Assembly (NCBI GenBank): GCA_029552065.1
Contig: JAKPEG010000024.1
Span: forward strand, 1-49,963
Reading direction: 5' to 3'
Length of the DNA stretch: 49,963 nt
Origin: Actinomycetes bacterium
GTDB lineage: Bacteria; Actinomycetota; Actinomycetes; Actinomycetales; Dermatophilaceae
Shown here: piece by piece, positions 26,096 through 35,770 of the stretch
Layout of the letters: each line of letters starts with the position of its first letter
Position numbering within the stretch: position 1 is the first letter of the stretch
The notes under the pieces: model-generated
Told to the model about the DNA's origin: nothing
Seen by the model: the letters and a program-made list of their open reading frames with translations, nothing else
The model's database searches: none
Translations under genes and position numbers: made by a program

Positions 26096-28384
26096 ATGGT
26101 CTCCATCGCTCCCGCCGCCGCCACCCTCGAGGGCAGTAATCAGACCCTCGTCATCGGAGTCCTCGTCATCGCCCTCGTGGCGTTGGCCATGGGCGCGGTG
26201 TTCCGGGCCCAGGTGCTCGCGGCCGACACCGGCACCGACAACATGCGCACGATCGGCGCGGCCGTCCAAGAGGGCGCCCAGGCCTATCTCATGCGCCAGT
26301 TCAAGACCCTCGGGGGCTTCGTCGTCCTCGTATTCGTCCTGCTCTTCGCCCTCCCCGCTCCGGATATGGGGGTCAAGGTCGGGCGGTCCCTCTTCTTCGT
26401 GGTCGGCGCGCTCTTCTCGGCCTCGATCGGCTACCTCGGCATGAACCTCGCCGTGCGGGCCAACGTCCGCGTCGCCGCCGCGGCCCGGATGGGCGACCGT
26501 GAGGGTGGCATGCGGATCGCCTTCCGCACCGGTGGGGTGGTCGGCATGGCAACGGTCGGCCTCGGCCTACTCGGTGCCTCGATCGTCGTGCTCGTCTACA
26601 AGGGCGATGCCCCCAAGGTCCTCGAGGGCTTCGGCTTCGGGGCGGCGCTGCTCGCGATGTTCATGCGGGTCGGCGGCGGCATCTTCACGAAGGCCGCCGA
26701 CGTCGGTGCCGACCTCGTCGGCAAGGTCGAGGCCGGCATCCCCGAAGACGACCCGCGCAACGCGGCGACGATCGCCGACAACGTGGGCGACAACGTCGGC
26801 GACTGCGCCGGCATGGCCGCCGACCTCTTCGAGTCGTATGCCGTGACGCTCGTCGCCGCGCTCATCCTGGGCTCGGTCGCGCTCGGCTCCTACGGCCTGG
26901 TCTTCCCGCTCATCGTCCCGGCCATCGGCGCGGTCACCGCGATCATCGGCGTCTACATCACCCGGGTGCGGGGCAACGAGAACGGCCTCACCGCGATCAA
27001 CCGTGGCTTCTACATCTCGGCCGTCATCTCCGCGGTCCTCTCCCTCGTCGCCGCCTTCGTCTACCTGCCCGAGGCCACCGACGCTGCCGTGCTCGGCGTC
27101 CAGATCGGTGGGCTGCGCATGCGTGCGACGCTCGCCGTGCTCCTCGGGATCGTCCTGGCCGGTGTCATCCTCTGGCTCACCGGCCACTTCACCGGCACCC
27201 ACGCCCGCCCGACCAACGACGTCGCCCGCACCTCGCTCACCGGTCCGGCAACGGTCGTCCTCTCCGGGATCGGCGTCGGCCTCGAGTCCGCGGTCTACAC
27301 GGCGGTCATCATCGGCATCGCGGTCTTCATGGCCTATACCCTCGGCGCCGGATCGGTCGCGCTCGCCCTCTTCTTCGTCGCCCTCGCGGGTTGTGGGTTG
27401 CTCACGACCGTGGGCGTCATCGTCGCGATGGACACCTTCGGCCCCGTGTCGGACAACGCCCAGGGCATCGCGGAGATGTCGCACGACGTCGACGGAGAAG
27501 GCGCGCGCATCCTCACCGACCTCGACGCCGTCGGCAACACGACCAAGGCGATCACCAAGGGCATCGCGATCGCGACGGCCGTGCTCGCCGCGACGGCTCT
27601 GTTCGGGTCGTTCACCGACGCCTGGGAGTCGACGGTCAAGGAGCTGCACATCGACTTCGCGTCGCTCCCGCAGACCTTCCAGACGATGATCGTCACGCCG
27701 AACACTCTCGTGGGTGCGCTCCTCGGCGCCTCGGTCGTCTTCCTCTTCTCCGGCCTGGCGATCAACGCGGTCACCCGCGCCGCCGGGGCGATCATCTTCG
27801 AGGTTCGGCGCCAAATTCGGGAGATCCCGGGGATCATGGAGGGCACGACCAAGCCCGAATACGGCAAGGTCGTCGACATCTGCACCCGCGACTCGCTGCG
27901 CGAGCTCGCGACGCCCGGTCTGCTCGCGGCGTTGACCCCGATCATCGTCGGCTTCGGCCTGGGCATCGGTGCGCTGGCCGGCTTCCTCGCCGGAGCAATC
28001 ACCTCCGGCTGTCTCATGGCTGTCTTCCTCGCCAACTCCGGTGGCGCGTGGGACAACGCGAAGAAGATCGTCGAGGACGGCAAACACGGCGGCAAGGGCT
28101 CCGACGCCCACGCGGCCACTGTCATCGGCGACACGGTGGGCGACCCGTTCAAGGACACGGCGGGCCCGGCCATCAACCCGCTCATCAAGGTGATGAACCT
28201 CGTCTCCGTCCTGGTCGCGCCGGCGATCGTCACGCTGAGCATCGGCAGCGGGGCCAACGACGCGCTCCGCTACGGCATCGCCCTCGTGGCTCTCGTCGTG
28301 GTCTTCGCCTCGGTCTCGATCTCCAGGCGGCGCGGGATTGCCATCGGCACGTCCGAGTCCGCCCAGGCGGCCGTCGGTAGCTGA
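26096..28384 (+). CDS. hppA: Membrane-bound proton-pumping pyrophosphatase
   Basis: A 762-residue integral membrane pyrophosphatase with about 16 hydrophobic segments that couples PPi hydrolysis to proton export. The substrate-binding block GADLVGKVEAGIPEDDPRNAATIADNVGDNVGDCAGMAADLFES is intact (residues ~200-245). TFGPVSDNAQGIAEM and GDTVGDPFKDTAGPAINPL are further active-site segments. GNTTKAITKG has Lys at the position that marks K+-independent enzymes. ATG 26096 has GAGAGGA 5 bases upstream; an out-of-frame ATG lies 4 bases earlier. A strong hairpin terminator follows at 28391. Confidence 0.95.
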   Translation: MVSIAPAAATLEGSNQTLVIGVLVIALVALAMGAVFRAQVLAADTGTDNMRTIGAAVQEGAQAYLMRQFKTLGGFVVLVFVLLFALPAPDMGVKVGRSLFFVVGALFSASIGYLGMNLAVRANVRVAAAARMGDREGGMRIAFRTGGVVGMATVGLGLLGASIVVLVYKGDAPKVLEGFGFGAALLAMFMRVGGGIFTKAADVGADLVGKVEAGIPEDDPRNAATIADNVGDNVGDCAGMAADLFESYAVTLVAALILGSVALGSYGLVFPLIVPAIGAVTAIIGVYITRVRGNENGLTAINRGFYISAVISAVLSLVAAFVYLPEATDAAVLGVQIGGLRMRATLAVLLGIVLAGVILWLTGHFTGTHARPTNDVARTSLTGPATVVLSGIGVGLESAVYTAVIIGIAVFMAYTLGAGSVALALFFVALAGCGLLTTVGVIVAMDTFGPVSDNAQGIAEMSHDVDGEGARILTDLDAVGNTTKAITKGIAIATAVLAATALFGSFTDAWESTVKELHIDFASLPQTFQTMIVTPNTLVGALLGASVVFLFSGLAINAVTRAAGAIIFEVRRQIREIPGIMEGTTKPEYGKVVDICTRDSLRELATPGLLAALTPIIVGFGLGIGALAGFLAGAITSGCLMAVFLANSGGAWDNAKKIVEDGKHGGKGSDAHAATVIGDTVGDPFKDTAGPAINPLIKVMNLVSVLVAPAIVTLSIGSGANDALRYGIALVALVVVFASVSISRRRGIAIGTSESAQAAVGS

Positions 28385-28390
28385 GCCCAC

Positions 28391-28425
28391 CCGAGGGGCC
28401 GGTCCGCGAGGGGCCGGCCCCTCGG
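28391..28425 (+). terminator. Terminator of hppA
   Basis: CCGAGGGGCCGG (28391-28402) pairs perfectly with CCGGCCCCTCGG (28414-28425) around an 11-base loop, 6 bases after the hppA stop. Confidence 0.8.
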
Positions 28426-28493
28426 CATGTCCCCCGGGTCCCCCAGTTGGCCCGGCGCAGGGGAGCGGCAAGGGCCGGGCGGGCGGCACGGCA

Positions 28494-28507
28494 TACAGTT
28501 GCGTCCG
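28494..28507 (+). promoter_or_regulatory. Leaderless-type promoter of the methyltransferase gene
   Basis: TACAGT (28494-28499) lies 7 bases before GTG 28507, exactly as at 15059. It overlaps the end of an octamer copy CGGCATAC (28489-28496). The transcript would begin at the GTG. No -35 was recognised. Confidence 0.55.
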
Positions 28508-30006
28508 TGAGCCCGCGACCGACCCCCGAGCCCACCCTTGTCGCATTGCTGCGTGCCGACCTCCTGGCTGCCGACTACACGGTCGAGGGGGTCGCGCAGA
28601 CCCTCGGTCCGGTGGCGTCCGGGGCCCTGAACCGCGAGCAACGGCTGCCCGCCGACCTGGCCACGCGGGACCGGTCCGAGCCGACGGCCGTGCTCGCGCG
28701 GCTGTTCGCGCTCGGCTTCCCCGTCGCGTGGGACGATGCCGACCGCGCGCTGCCGACTCTGCGGGCCGAGGGCGCCGTTCGGCTGGGCCTGGCCCGCGCC
28801 GAGGGCGCCGACCTGCGCGCCACGTGCGACCTGCGGCCCTACGCCGACGAGAGCCACGCGTGGTGGGTGGCGTCGGACCTGTCCGAGATCGCGACCGGTC
28901 GACCGCTCGACGAGAGCCACGTCCTGGGGATCGGAAACGCCTCGACCACGCTCGCCGAGTGGACCATCCGGCGCCCGGTCCGCAACGCCCTCGACGTGGG
29001 GGTGGGCAGCGCGGTCCAGTCGCTGCACCTCGCGGCGCACTGCGCACAGGTCGTGGGGACCGACCTGTCCGAGAGGGCGCTCGACTTCGCCCGGTTCAAC
29101 GCCGAGCTCAACGGTCTTCACCTCGAGTTGCTCCTCGGCAGCCTGCTCGAACCCGTGGCCGGCCGGCGCTTCGACCTCGTCGTGAGCAACCCGCCGTTCG
29201 TCATCACTCCGCGCTCGGACCGCTTCCCGCTCTACGAATACCGCGACGCCGGTCTCGTCGGGGACGGCGTCGTCGAGGCGCTCGTCCGGGGCGTCGGGGC
29301 CGTGCTCGAACCGGGTGGGGTGGCCCAGTTCCTCGGCAACTGGGAGATCCGGCGCGGCACCCAGTGGCCGGACCGCTGGCGCGAGTGGCTCGCGGGCACC
29401 GGGCTGGACGCCTGGGTGGTCCAGCGCGACGTCCAGGATCCCGCCGAATACGCCGAGCTGTGGGCTCGCGACGCCGGTGCCCGTCAGGGGGTGGCCGGCT
29501 TCGAGGGCATGTATGCCGCGTGGCTGGCCGACTTCGCCGCGCGGGACGTCGAGGGGATCGGCTTCGGGATCGTCACCGTCCAACGCCCGGCGACCGAGCG
29601 CGAGCCGTGGATCGAACTCGACGAGGTGCCCGGGCCGGTCGCTCCGGGCGTCGGGCACGCCGTCGACTCCGGGCTGCGCGCCCGGACGGCGATCGCCGAG
29701 GGGGGCACGGCACACCTGCTCGACACGGCCTGGCGGGTGGCTGCCGACGTCACCGAGGAGCGCCACGCGCTGCCCGGTGCCTCCGATCCGGCGGTGATCC
29801 TCGCTCGCCAGGGCGGCGGTCTGCGGCGGGTGGTCCGCCTCGACACCGTGACCGCCGGCCTGCTCGGGGTCTGCGACGGCACGCTCACCGCGCGGGCCGC
29901 CCTCACGGCGATCGCGCAGCTGCTCGAGGCCGACGAGGCCGCGACCGTCGGGTCGGCGTTGCCGATCCTGCGGGCGCTCGTCGCCGACGGCCTGCTCGTC
30001 CCCTGA
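28507..30006 (+). CDS. SAM-dependent methyltransferase with NPPF motif
   Basis: A 499-residue protein. The N-terminal ~140 residues form an uncharacterised domain. Motif I of the Rossmann methyltransferase is NALDVGVGSAVQSLHLA, followed by the acidic strand VVGTDLSERALDFA and the catalytic DLVVSNPPFVITP (N228-F231). The NPPF signature marks enzymes that methylate nitrogen in a planar group (RNA, DNA base or protein Gln). The C-terminal ~150 residues look like a winged-helix region. GTG 28507 fits a leaderless promoter. Related actinobacterial genes often lie near topA, which is not here. The substrate is unknown. Confidence 0.82.
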   Translation: MSPRPTPEPTLVALLRADLLAADYTVEGVAQTLGPVASGALNREQRLPADLATRDRSEPTAVLARLFALGFPVAWDDADRALPTLRAEGAVRLGLARAEGADLRATCDLRPYADESHAWWVASDLSEIATGRPLDESHVLGIGNASTTLAEWTIRRPVRNALDVGVGSAVQSLHLAAHCAQVVGTDLSERALDFARFNAELNGLHLELLLGSLLEPVAGRRFDLVVSNPPFVITPRSDRFPLYEYRDAGLVGDGVVEALVRGVGAVLEPGGVAQFLGNWEIRRGTQWPDRWREWLAGTGLDAWVVQRDVQDPAEYAELWARDAGARQGVAGFEGMYAAWLADFAARDVEGIGFGIVTVQRPATEREPWIELDEVPGPVAPGVGHAVDSGLRARTAIAEGGTAHLLDTAWRVAADVTEERHALPGASDPAVILARQGGGLRRVVRLDTVTAGLLGVCDGTLTARAALTAIAQLLEADEAATVGSALPILRALVADGLLVP

Positions 30007-30021
30007 GCGGACACGTCCCGC

Positions 30022-30034
30022 GAGTGTCACACTC
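30022..30034. promoter_or_regulatory. Odd palindrome upstream of the acyl-CoA dehydrogenase gene
   Basis: GAGTGTCACACTC has perfect 6-base arms around a central C and lies 42 bases before ATG 30077, within the 70-base gap after the methyltransferase. It is a possible operator, for example for a GntR- or TetR-type fatty-acid regulator, but this rests on position alone. Confidence 0.3.
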
Positions 30035-30076
30035 CGTGGCGCTCGACTCGGGCCAGCGCCTGGGATAGACAGAGTC

Positions 30077-31249
30077 ATGGCCCGCGTGCTCGCCCAGCCC
30101 TATCGATCCCCTTGGCTCACCGAGGACCTCGACGAGTTGTCGGTGCTCGCCCGGACCTTCTTCGCGCGGGAGGTGGTCCCACACGAGGAGCGCTTCGCTG
30201 CCCAGCACGAAGTGGACCGCGAGACGTGGAGGAAGGCCGGTGCCGCCGGTCTGCTCGGACTGTCCCTGCCCGAGGAGTTCGGCGGCGGCGCAGGGACGTT
30301 CGCGCACGAGGCCGTGGTCCTGCAGGAACAGGGCTGGGCCGGCGACGACGCCCTCGGGCTGCACATCCACTCGGGGATCGTCCCGCACTACATCGCCGAA
30401 TTCGGCACCGACGAGCAGCGCCGCGCGTGGCTGCCCAAGCTCGCCTCCGGCGAGTGGGTTGGGGCCATCGCGATGACCGAGCCGGGCACCGGGTCGGACC
30501 TGCAGGCGGTGCGCACGACGGCCCGCCGGGACGGCGACCACTACGTCGTCAACGGCTCCAAGACCTTCATCACCAACGCTTCGCACGCCGACCTGATCAT
30601 CGTCGTGGCCCGCACCGGCGACGCGGGTTCGGGGGCCAAGGGCCTCTCGCTGCTCGTCGCGGAGGTCGGCTCGGAGCCGACGGCGTCCGGCTTCACCCGT
30701 GGGCGCGTGCTCGACAAGATCGGCCAGCACGGCCAGGACACAAGGGAATTGGCGTTCACCGACATGCGGGTGCCGGTCGCTAACCGGCTCGGCGAGGAGG
30801 GCCAGGGCTTCTATCAGCTGATGGAGCAACTCCCGCAGGAACGCCTCGTCGTCTCGGTGGGCGCCGTCGCGGCGGCGGAGTATGCCGTGCGTCTCGCCAC
30901 GGCATACGCCAAGGAGCGCACCGCCTTCGGGCAGCCCATCATCGGCTTCCAGCACACCCGCTTCGTGCTCGCCGAGTGCTCGACCGATGCCCTCGCCGCG
31001 CGGACCTTCCTCGACCATTGCATCCAGCGGCACCTCGCCGGCGAGCTCGACGCGGTGCTCGCTTCGCGGATCAAGTATTGGGCGACCGACGTGCAGTGCT
31101 CGGTGGTCGACCGCTGCCTGCAGGTCTTCGGCGGCTACGGCTACATGATGGAATACCCGATCGCTCGGATGTATGCCGCCGCCCGCGTGCAGAAGATCTA
31201 CGCCGGGACCAACGAGATCATGAAGGAACTCATCTCCCGGGCGTTGTGA
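30077..31249 (+). CDS. Acyl-CoA dehydrogenase, long-chain (LCAD) type
   Basis: A 390-residue FAD-dependent dehydrogenase that makes trans-2-enoyl-CoA in beta-oxidation. FAD/substrate blocks are AIAMTEPGTGSDLQAVRT and TFITNASHADLIIVVART. The usual catalytic Glu of medium-chain enzymes (IYEGT) is replaced in KIYAGTNEIMKEL. Instead the Glu sits at residue 255 in MEQLPQERL, the position used by long-chain acyl-CoA dehydrogenases, and IKYWATDVQ also follows that subfamily. The shaft ribosome site is weak. The gene is alone on the plus strand and convergent with the membrane protein 18 bases on. Confidence 0.92.
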   Translation: MARVLAQPYRSPWLTEDLDELSVLARTFFAREVVPHEERFAAQHEVDRETWRKAGAAGLLGLSLPEEFGGGAGTFAHEAVVLQEQGWAGDDALGLHIHSGIVPHYIAEFGTDEQRRAWLPKLASGEWVGAIAMTEPGTGSDLQAVRTTARRDGDHYVVNGSKTFITNASHADLIIVVARTGDAGSGAKGLSLLVAEVGSEPTASGFTRGRVLDKIGQHGQDTRELAFTDMRVPVANRLGEEGQGFYQLMEQLPQERLVVSVGAVAAAEYAVRLATAYAKERTAFGQPIIGFQHTRFVLAECSTDALAARTFLDHCIQRHLAGELDAVLASRIKYWATDVQCSVVDRCLQVFGGYGYMMEYPIARMYAAARVQKIYAGTNEIMKELISRAL

Positions 31250-31267
31250 GGCAGTCCCTCCAGCGGG

Positions 31268-31990
31268 TCAACGCGCGGGCAGCAGCAGCCCGACTCCGAG
31301 GGCGAGGAGGGTGAGCAGCGGGAAGAGCCACGCGGTGACCAGCCGGAAGACCCGGCCCTGCGGCTCGGGAGCCGAAAGGGGATCGACGAGCAGGTCGGGG
31401 TCCAGCACGCGCTGCTGCCACAGGCCCGAGCCCAGCAGGGCACCGGCGGTGAGCACCGTGCAGGGGAGCACGGGCAGGCGCAGCGCCGGCTGAGTCGCCA
31501 CGGCGTTGAGCAGCACGGTGGAGACGAACCCGACCGAGAGCAGCAGCCCGACAGCGGACCGCGAGCGATAGATCCGGGGGCGGGCCACGAGCAGGCCGAC
31601 GATGACGGCGATGACCAGGGCCGAGGCGCACACGCCGACCGAGACCGAGACCTGCGTCCCGGACCGCCACGCGTCGAAGGTGGGCAACGCGAGCAACAAC
31701 CCGATCAGGCCGAGGGCGGTGGGACCCAGCCGGGTCGTCCAGGTCGCCCCGCCCGCGACGGTGGGCAGCTCGGTGAGCGAATCGGCATAGGCCGCAGCGG
31801 GACCGAACGCTTCCTGCGGCGTCTGCCCACTGTCGGCGCAGAAGGCCTCGGCCGCCCGCAGGGCGTCGCCGATCGCCGCGCCGGTGACATCCCGCGAGCG
31901 CAGCGCCATGACGAACTCGATCGCCCACCCGGTGGGGAGCGTGGTCCTGGTGGGGTCCAACATCGTCGCGCCTTTCGGAGAAGGGGTCAT
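31268..31990 (-). CDS. Membrane protein with N-terminal HAAS-like domain, PadR partner
   Basis: A 240-residue protein. The soluble N-terminal part (residues ~12-75, LPTGWAIEFVMALRSRDVTGAAIGDALRAAEAFC) resembles the helical domain found in proteins paired with PadR regulators. Five hydrophobic segments follow from residue ~88 to the end. ATG 31990 overlaps the PadR stop (ATGA), giving translational coupling; ATG 31963 with GAAAGG upstream is an alternative. The function is unknown, but such pairs often respond to membrane stress or drugs. Confidence 0.72.
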   Translation of the reverse strand: MTPSPKGATMLDPTRTTLPTGWAIEFVMALRSRDVTGAAIGDALRAAEAFCADSGQTPQEAFGPAAAYADSLTELPTVAGGATWTTRLGPTALGLIGLLLALPTFDAWRSGTQVSVSVGVCASALVIAVIVGLLVARPRIYRSRSAVGLLLSVGFVSTVLLNAVATQPALRLPVLPCTVLTAGALLGSGLWQQRVLDPDLLVDPLSAPEPQGRVFRLVTAWLFPLLTLLALGVGLLLPAR

Positions 31991-32388
31991 CGTTGGGTCA
32001 CCGTCGCGACCGCTGGGGGTAAGCCGGCAGGCTCACCGCGCAAGAAGGCGGCGGTCGTCTCGGCGAAGGCGCACCAGGCGGCGCCGGCCCGCTCGAGGTG
32101 CTTGCGACCAGTCGGAGTGATCGTGTAGTACTTGCGGCCCGGCCCGCCCTCGCCGGCCTCCCATTGGGTGGCGACGTGGCCGGCGGCCTCGAGCCGCCCG
32201 AGCAGTGGATAGAGGGTGCCGCCCTTGACGGCGCCGAGTCCCTGGCGCTCCAACGCCACCGAGATCGCGTAGCCATAGGACCGAGTCGTGTCGGCCAGCA
32301 CCCGCAGCACAGCCATCTCGAGCACGCCGCGCAGCCAGTCGCCGGGCCAGGGGCTCGTCGACGGGTCGACCGATTCGGGTGCGGGCAC
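31987..32388 (-). CDS. PadR-family transcriptional repressor
   Basis: A 133-residue winged-helix regulator. WLRGVLEMAVLRVLADTTRSYGYAISVALE (residues ~18-47) forms the N-terminal HTH, VKGGTLYPLLGRLEAAGHV is the recognition/wing signature of PadR and GRKYYTITPTGRKHLE the wing. A C-terminal dimerisation helix completes it. GTG 32388 starts directly at the predicted transcript start of a promoter that carries a perfect inverted repeat, so it is probably autoregulated. It is coupled to the downstream membrane protein gene. Confidence 0.9.
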   Translation of the reverse strand: MPAPESVDPSTSPWPGDWLRGVLEMAVLRVLADTTRSYGYAISVALERQGLGAVKGGTLYPLLGRLEAAGHVATQWEAGEGGPGRKYYTITPTGRKHLERAGAAWCAFAETTAAFLRGEPAGLPPAVATVTQR

Positions 32389-32413
32389 GACTAGATAGTA
32401 CGTCTATCTAGTC
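32389..32413. promoter_or_regulatory. PadR operator candidate
   Basis: GACTAGATAG (32389-32398) and CTATCTAGTC (32404-32413) are perfect 10-base inverted arms around TACGT. The repeat covers the -10 box and the first bases before the padR GTG. Its A+T content is unusual for this window. Autorepression is the likely role. Confidence 0.75.
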
Positions 32414-32423
32414 AGGCTGTCTA
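32395..32423 (-). promoter_or_regulatory. Leaderless promoter of the PadR operon
   Basis: On the minus strand TAGACA (32423 to 32418, five of six bases of TTGACA) and TACTAT (32400 to 32395) are 17 bases apart. The -10 ends 6 bases before GTG 32388, so the mRNA should be leaderless. The -35 begins right after the hemL stop codon. This is the clearest promoter in the window. Confidence 0.75.
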
Positions 32424-32424
32424 G

Positions 32425-33753
32425 TTAGTCGGCGGCCCCTGCCGCCGCGCGCGCGGCGACCGGCAGGGCCCTGGCGATCGCCGCGAGGTCGGCCTCGTCG
32501 TGGGCGGTCGAGACGAACCAGGCCTCGAAGCCGCTCGGCGGCAGCCACACCCCGGCGTCGAGCATCGCGTGAAAGAACCGGGCGAAGGCGGCGGTGTCCT
32601 GCCGCTTCGCCGACTCGTAGTCGGTGACCTCGTCGGCCGCGAAGAAGACGCTGAAGAGGTTGCCCGCAGCGTTGATCCGATGCGGCACTCCCGCCTCGCC
32701 CAGCGCCTCGGACACCAGCTCGCGGACCGCCTCGGCGGTCGCGTCCAGCCGCGTGTATGCCGTGTGGTCCAGACCCGCGAGCGTCGCCAGCCCCGCCGCA
32801 GCGGCCGCCGGGTTCCCGGACAGGGTGCCGGCCTGATAGACCGGCCCGGCCGGGGCGAGCAGGTCGAGCACCCGGGCCGGGCCGCCGACCGCAGCAAGCG
32901 GCAGCCCCCCGCCGATGACCTTGCCGAAGGCGAACAGGTCCGGTTCCCAGCCCTGTTCGGCCCCCTCCAGGCCCCAGCGCCCGGCCGGTCCCACCCGGAA
33001 GCCGGTGAGCACCTCGTCGAGCACGAGTAGGGCGCCCTCGGCACGGCATACGGCTGCGAGGGCGGCGTTGAAGCCGACCGGCGGGACGACCACGCCCATG
33101 TTGGCCGGCACCGCCTCGGTGAGCACGGCTGCGACCTCGCCTGGGCGGGCTGCGAAGACCGCTCGGACGGCGTCGAGGTCGCCGTAGGGCACGACGACGG
33201 TGTCGCCGGCGGTCGCGACGGTGACCCCGGGGGAGTCGGGCAGCCCGAGAGTGGCCACGCCCGAGCCGGCCGCGACGAGCAACGCGTCGGCGTGCCCGTG
33301 ATAGCAGCCGGCGAACTTCACGACAACCTGACGTCCAGTTGCGGCTCGCGCCAAGCGAATTGCGGTCATCAGCGCTTCGGTGCCCGACGAGGTGAAGCGC
33401 ACCCGTTCGACCGGAGCGACCCGCCCGGCGACGGCCTCGGCGAGCAGGAGTTCCGGCGCCGACGGGGCCCCGAAGGACGGCGACGCGGCGACGGCGGCCT
33501 GCACCGCCGCGACGACGTCCGGGTGGGCGTGCCCGAGGATGGCCGGCCCCCATCCCCCGACCAGGTCGACATAGCTGCGCCCGTCCACGTCGGTCACCCG
33601 CGAGCCGCGGGCGGAGGCGACAAACCGCGGGGTCCCGCCGACTGCGCCGAAGGCGCGCACCGGCGAGGAGACGCCGCCGGGCATCACCGCGCGCGCTCGG
33701 GTGAAGAGCGCCTCCGAAGCAGGCGCCACGGCGGCTGAACCGTTGTCGTTCAA
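32425..33753 (-). CDS. hemL: Glutamate-1-semialdehyde 2,1-aminomutase
   Basis: A 442-residue PLP enzyme that converts glutamate-1-semialdehyde to 5-aminolevulinate, the second step of C5-pathway heme synthesis. Diagnostic blocks are [55 protein letters not shown] and the PLP-binding Lys in [11 protein letters not shown]. The start is TTG 33753, which overlaps the hemB stop (TTGA); the match to the family begins close to it. It is the last gene of the heme run and is followed at once by the PadR promoter. Confidence 0.94.
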   Translation of the reverse strand: MNDNGSAAVAPASEALFTRARAVMPGGVSSPVRAFGAVGGTPRFVASARGSRVTDVDGRSYVDLVGGWGPAILGHAHPDVVAAVQAAVAASPSFGAPSAPELLLAEAVAGRVAPVERVRFTSSGTEALMTAIRLARAATGRQVVVKFAGCYHGHADALLVAAGSGVATLGLPDSPGVTVATAGDTVVVPYGDLDAVRAVFAARPGEVAAVLTEAVPANMGVVVPPVGFNAALAAVCRAEGALLVLDEVLTGFRVGPAGRWGLEGAEQGWEPDLFAFGKVIGGGLPLAAVGGPARVLDLLAPAGPVYQAGTLSGNPAAAAAGLATLAGLDHTAYTRLDATAEAVRELVSEALGEAGVPHRINAAGNLFSVFFAADEVTDYESAKRQDTAAFARFFHAMLDAGVWLPPSGFEAWFVSTAHDEADLAAIARALPVAARAAAGAAD

Positions 33754-34751
33754 TGCCCCTCCTCGCGCAGCCAGCGAGCCACCTCGGCCGCCCAGTAGGT
33801 CGCGATGACCGAGGCCCCGGCGCGGCGCACCGAGGTGAGCGCCTCGACGATCGCGGTGCGCCGATCGATCGCACCCGTGGCCGCAGCCGCCTCGACCATC
33901 GCGAACTCGCCCGAGACGAGGTATGCCGCCGTCGGGACGCTCGCGACGGCCGCCACCGCGGCGACGACGTCGAGGTAGGTGAGGGCCGGCTTCACCATGA
34001 CGATGTCCGCGCCCTCGGCAAGATCCAGCGCCACCTCGCGCAGCGCCTCGCGGCCGTTGGCGGGGTCCTGCTGGTAGGTCCTCCGGTCACCGACGAGCGC
34101 CGACTCGACTGCCTCGCGGAATGGGCCGTAGAACGCGGAGGCGTACTTCGCGGCATACGCGAGCAGGAGGGTGTCCTCGTGCCCGGCGGCGTCGAGGGCG
34201 GCGCGGGTTGCGCCGATCTGCCCGTCCATCATCCCGCTCGCACCGAGCACGTGGGCCCCCGCGCCGGCGAGCACCCGCGCCATCTCGCCGTAGACCTCGA
34301 GGGTCGCGTCGTTGTCGACCCGCCCGCGCTCATCGAGCACCCCGCAGTGGCCGTGGTCGGTGAACTCGTCGAGGCACAGGTCGGCGATGACCGGCAGCCC
34401 GTCGCCGGCCTCGACCGCCCAGCGGATGGCCTGGGCGAGGATCCCGTCGGGATCGACCGCACCGGAGCCGACCGCGTCGCGTTCCTCGGGCACGGCGAAG
34501 AGCATCACACCGCCGACCCCCAACTCGGCCGCCTCCGCCACGGCCGCCTGGAGCGAGTCGCGAGTGTGCTGGACGACCCCGGGCATGAGGGTGAGAGCCC
34601 GCGGCCGCGTGAGCCCCTCGGCGACGAAGAGCGGCTGGACGAGGTCGGCGGCGTGCAGCCGGGTCTCGGCCACCAGACGGCGGATGCCTGGAGTCGTCCG
34701 GAGTCGGCGGGGCCGGGCGACGGGGAAGGACGGGGCGGGGCTTGCGAGCAT
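33750..34751 (-). CDS. hemB: Delta-aminolevulinic acid dehydratase (porphobilinogen synthase)
   Basis: A 333-residue enzyme that condenses two 5-aminolevulinates to porphobilinogen. The metal/active-site block is [19 protein letters not shown]; the two Schiff-base lysines lie in [17 protein letters not shown] and [16 protein letters not shown] 34751 is preferred because GGAGG lies 9 bases upstream. ATG 34760, which would give an ATGA overlap with hemH, touches that GGAGG directly and is less likely. The stop overlaps hemL. Confidence 0.93.
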   Translation of the reverse strand: MLASPAPSFPVARPRRLRTTPGIRRLVAETRLHAADLVQPLFVAEGLTRPRALTLMPGVVQHTRDSLQAAVAEAAELGVGGVMLFAVPEERDAVGSGAVDPDGILAQAIRWAVEAGDGLPVIADLCLDEFTDHGHCGVLDERGRVDNDATLEVYGEMARVLAGAGAHVLGASGMMDGQIGATRAALDAAGHEDTLLLAYAAKYASAFYGPFREAVESALVGDRRTYQQDPANGREALREVALDLAEGADIVMVKPALTYLDVVAAVAAVASVPTAAYLVSGEFAMVEAAAATGAIDRRTAIVEALTSVRRAGASVIATYWAAEVARWLREEGH

Positions 34752-34756
34752 GGGAT

Positions 34757-35770
34757 TCATCCTCCGGCAACGGCAGGCAGCGGGCGAGCAGGGTCGGCAC
34801 AGCAATCCTCCCCGCACCAGGGTGAGGGGGCCCCGTCGGGTATGCCGCGCAGTCGGTCGGCGAGCCGCGCGGCGAGAGCGTCGAGGAAGTCCGGGTGATC
34901 GCCCGGGGTCGCGACACGCAGGAGGCGGACCCCCGATTCCCTTGCCACGGCTGCCGCTTCGACGTCGAGGTCCCAGAGCACCTCGACATGGTCGGTGAGG
35001 AACCCGACCGGCAGCAGCGCGACCGCGCGGGTGCCGGTCGCGGCGGCGGTGCGGATCGCGTCTGCCACGTCGGGCTCCAGCCACGGCACCTGCGGCGGGC
35101 CGCTGCGCGACTGGAAGACCAGTTGCCATGGCGGGACGGCCGTGGCGGCGAGCCGCGCCGCCTCGGTGATGGCCGCCGCGCTCACCCGGCCAAGTTCGGC
35201 GGCATACGCCCCGCCGGTCGGACCGGTGCGCAAGGCCGCCGCGCTCGGCACGGAGTGTGCGGTGGCGAGAACCGTTGTGCCGGGCCCAAGCTCGGCGAGG
35301 GCCGGAGCCAGCCGCTGCGCCAGCGCCGTGACGAGACCGGGCAGATCGGCATACGGGGCGAGCTTGACGACCTGGAGCCCGGGCGGCCCGCCGGCGAGGT
35401 CCTCACGGTATTGCCGGCACCCCGAGTAGGAAGGGAAGGCACTCGCGGCGAACGCGAGCACCCGTCGGTGACCGGCGGCGGCGATCTCGGACAGCACGTC
35501 GCCGACGAAGGGCGGACTGTTGCGATGCCCGAGGTATGCCGGTGTGTCCAGGTCGCGTGCCCGCAGCCGGCTCACGAGCGCGTCGAGAAGCTTCCGGTTC
35601 TGGGCGTTGAGTGGGCTCGCGCCACCGAGCGCGTGGTAATGCTCGGCCACCCGCTCGAGGCGTTCACGTGGGACTCCGCGCCCGGCCGTGACCCGCTCGA
35701 GGAAGGGTAGGACCTGGTCGGACGACTCCGGACCCCCGAACCCGACGAGCAGGAGCGCGTCGACGCTCAC
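34757..35770 (-). CDS. hemH: Coproporphyrin III ferrochelatase with [2Fe-2S] cysteines
   Basis: A 337-residue ferrochelatase (CpfC) that inserts iron into coproporphyrin III in the Gram-positive heme route. The catalytic His is in [13 protein letters not shown] and the Glu in [13 protein letters not shown]. Cys in [11 protein letters not shown] and three in the C-terminal WCGEDCCAD provide the four ligands expected for the [2Fe-2S] cluster of actinobacterial enzymes. GTG 35770 overlaps the hemQ stop (GTGA). It acts between CgoX and ChdC. Confidence 0.93.
   Translation of the reverse strand: MSVDALLLVGFGGPESSDQVLPFLERVTAGRGVPRERLERVAEHYHALGGASPLNAQNRKLLDALVSRLRARDLDTPAYLGHRNSPPFVGDVLSEIAAAGHRRVLAFAASAFPSYSGCRQYREDLAGGPPGLQVVKLAPYADLPGLVTALAQRLAPALAELGPGTTVLATAHSVPSAAALRTGPTGGAYAAELGRVSAAAITEAARLAATAVPPWQLVFQSRSGPPQVPWLEPDVADAIRTAAATGTRAVALLPVGFLTDHVEVLWDLDVEAAAVARESGVRLLRVATPGDHPDFLDALAARLADRLRGIPDGAPSPWCGEDCCADPARPLPAVAGG

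Noticed and set aside
26567-29047. 826-codon minus-strand open frame across hppA and the methyltransferase
   Set aside because: It is antisense to two well-supported genes and to a terminator, with low-complexity Arg/Asp/Gly content and no recognisable domain.
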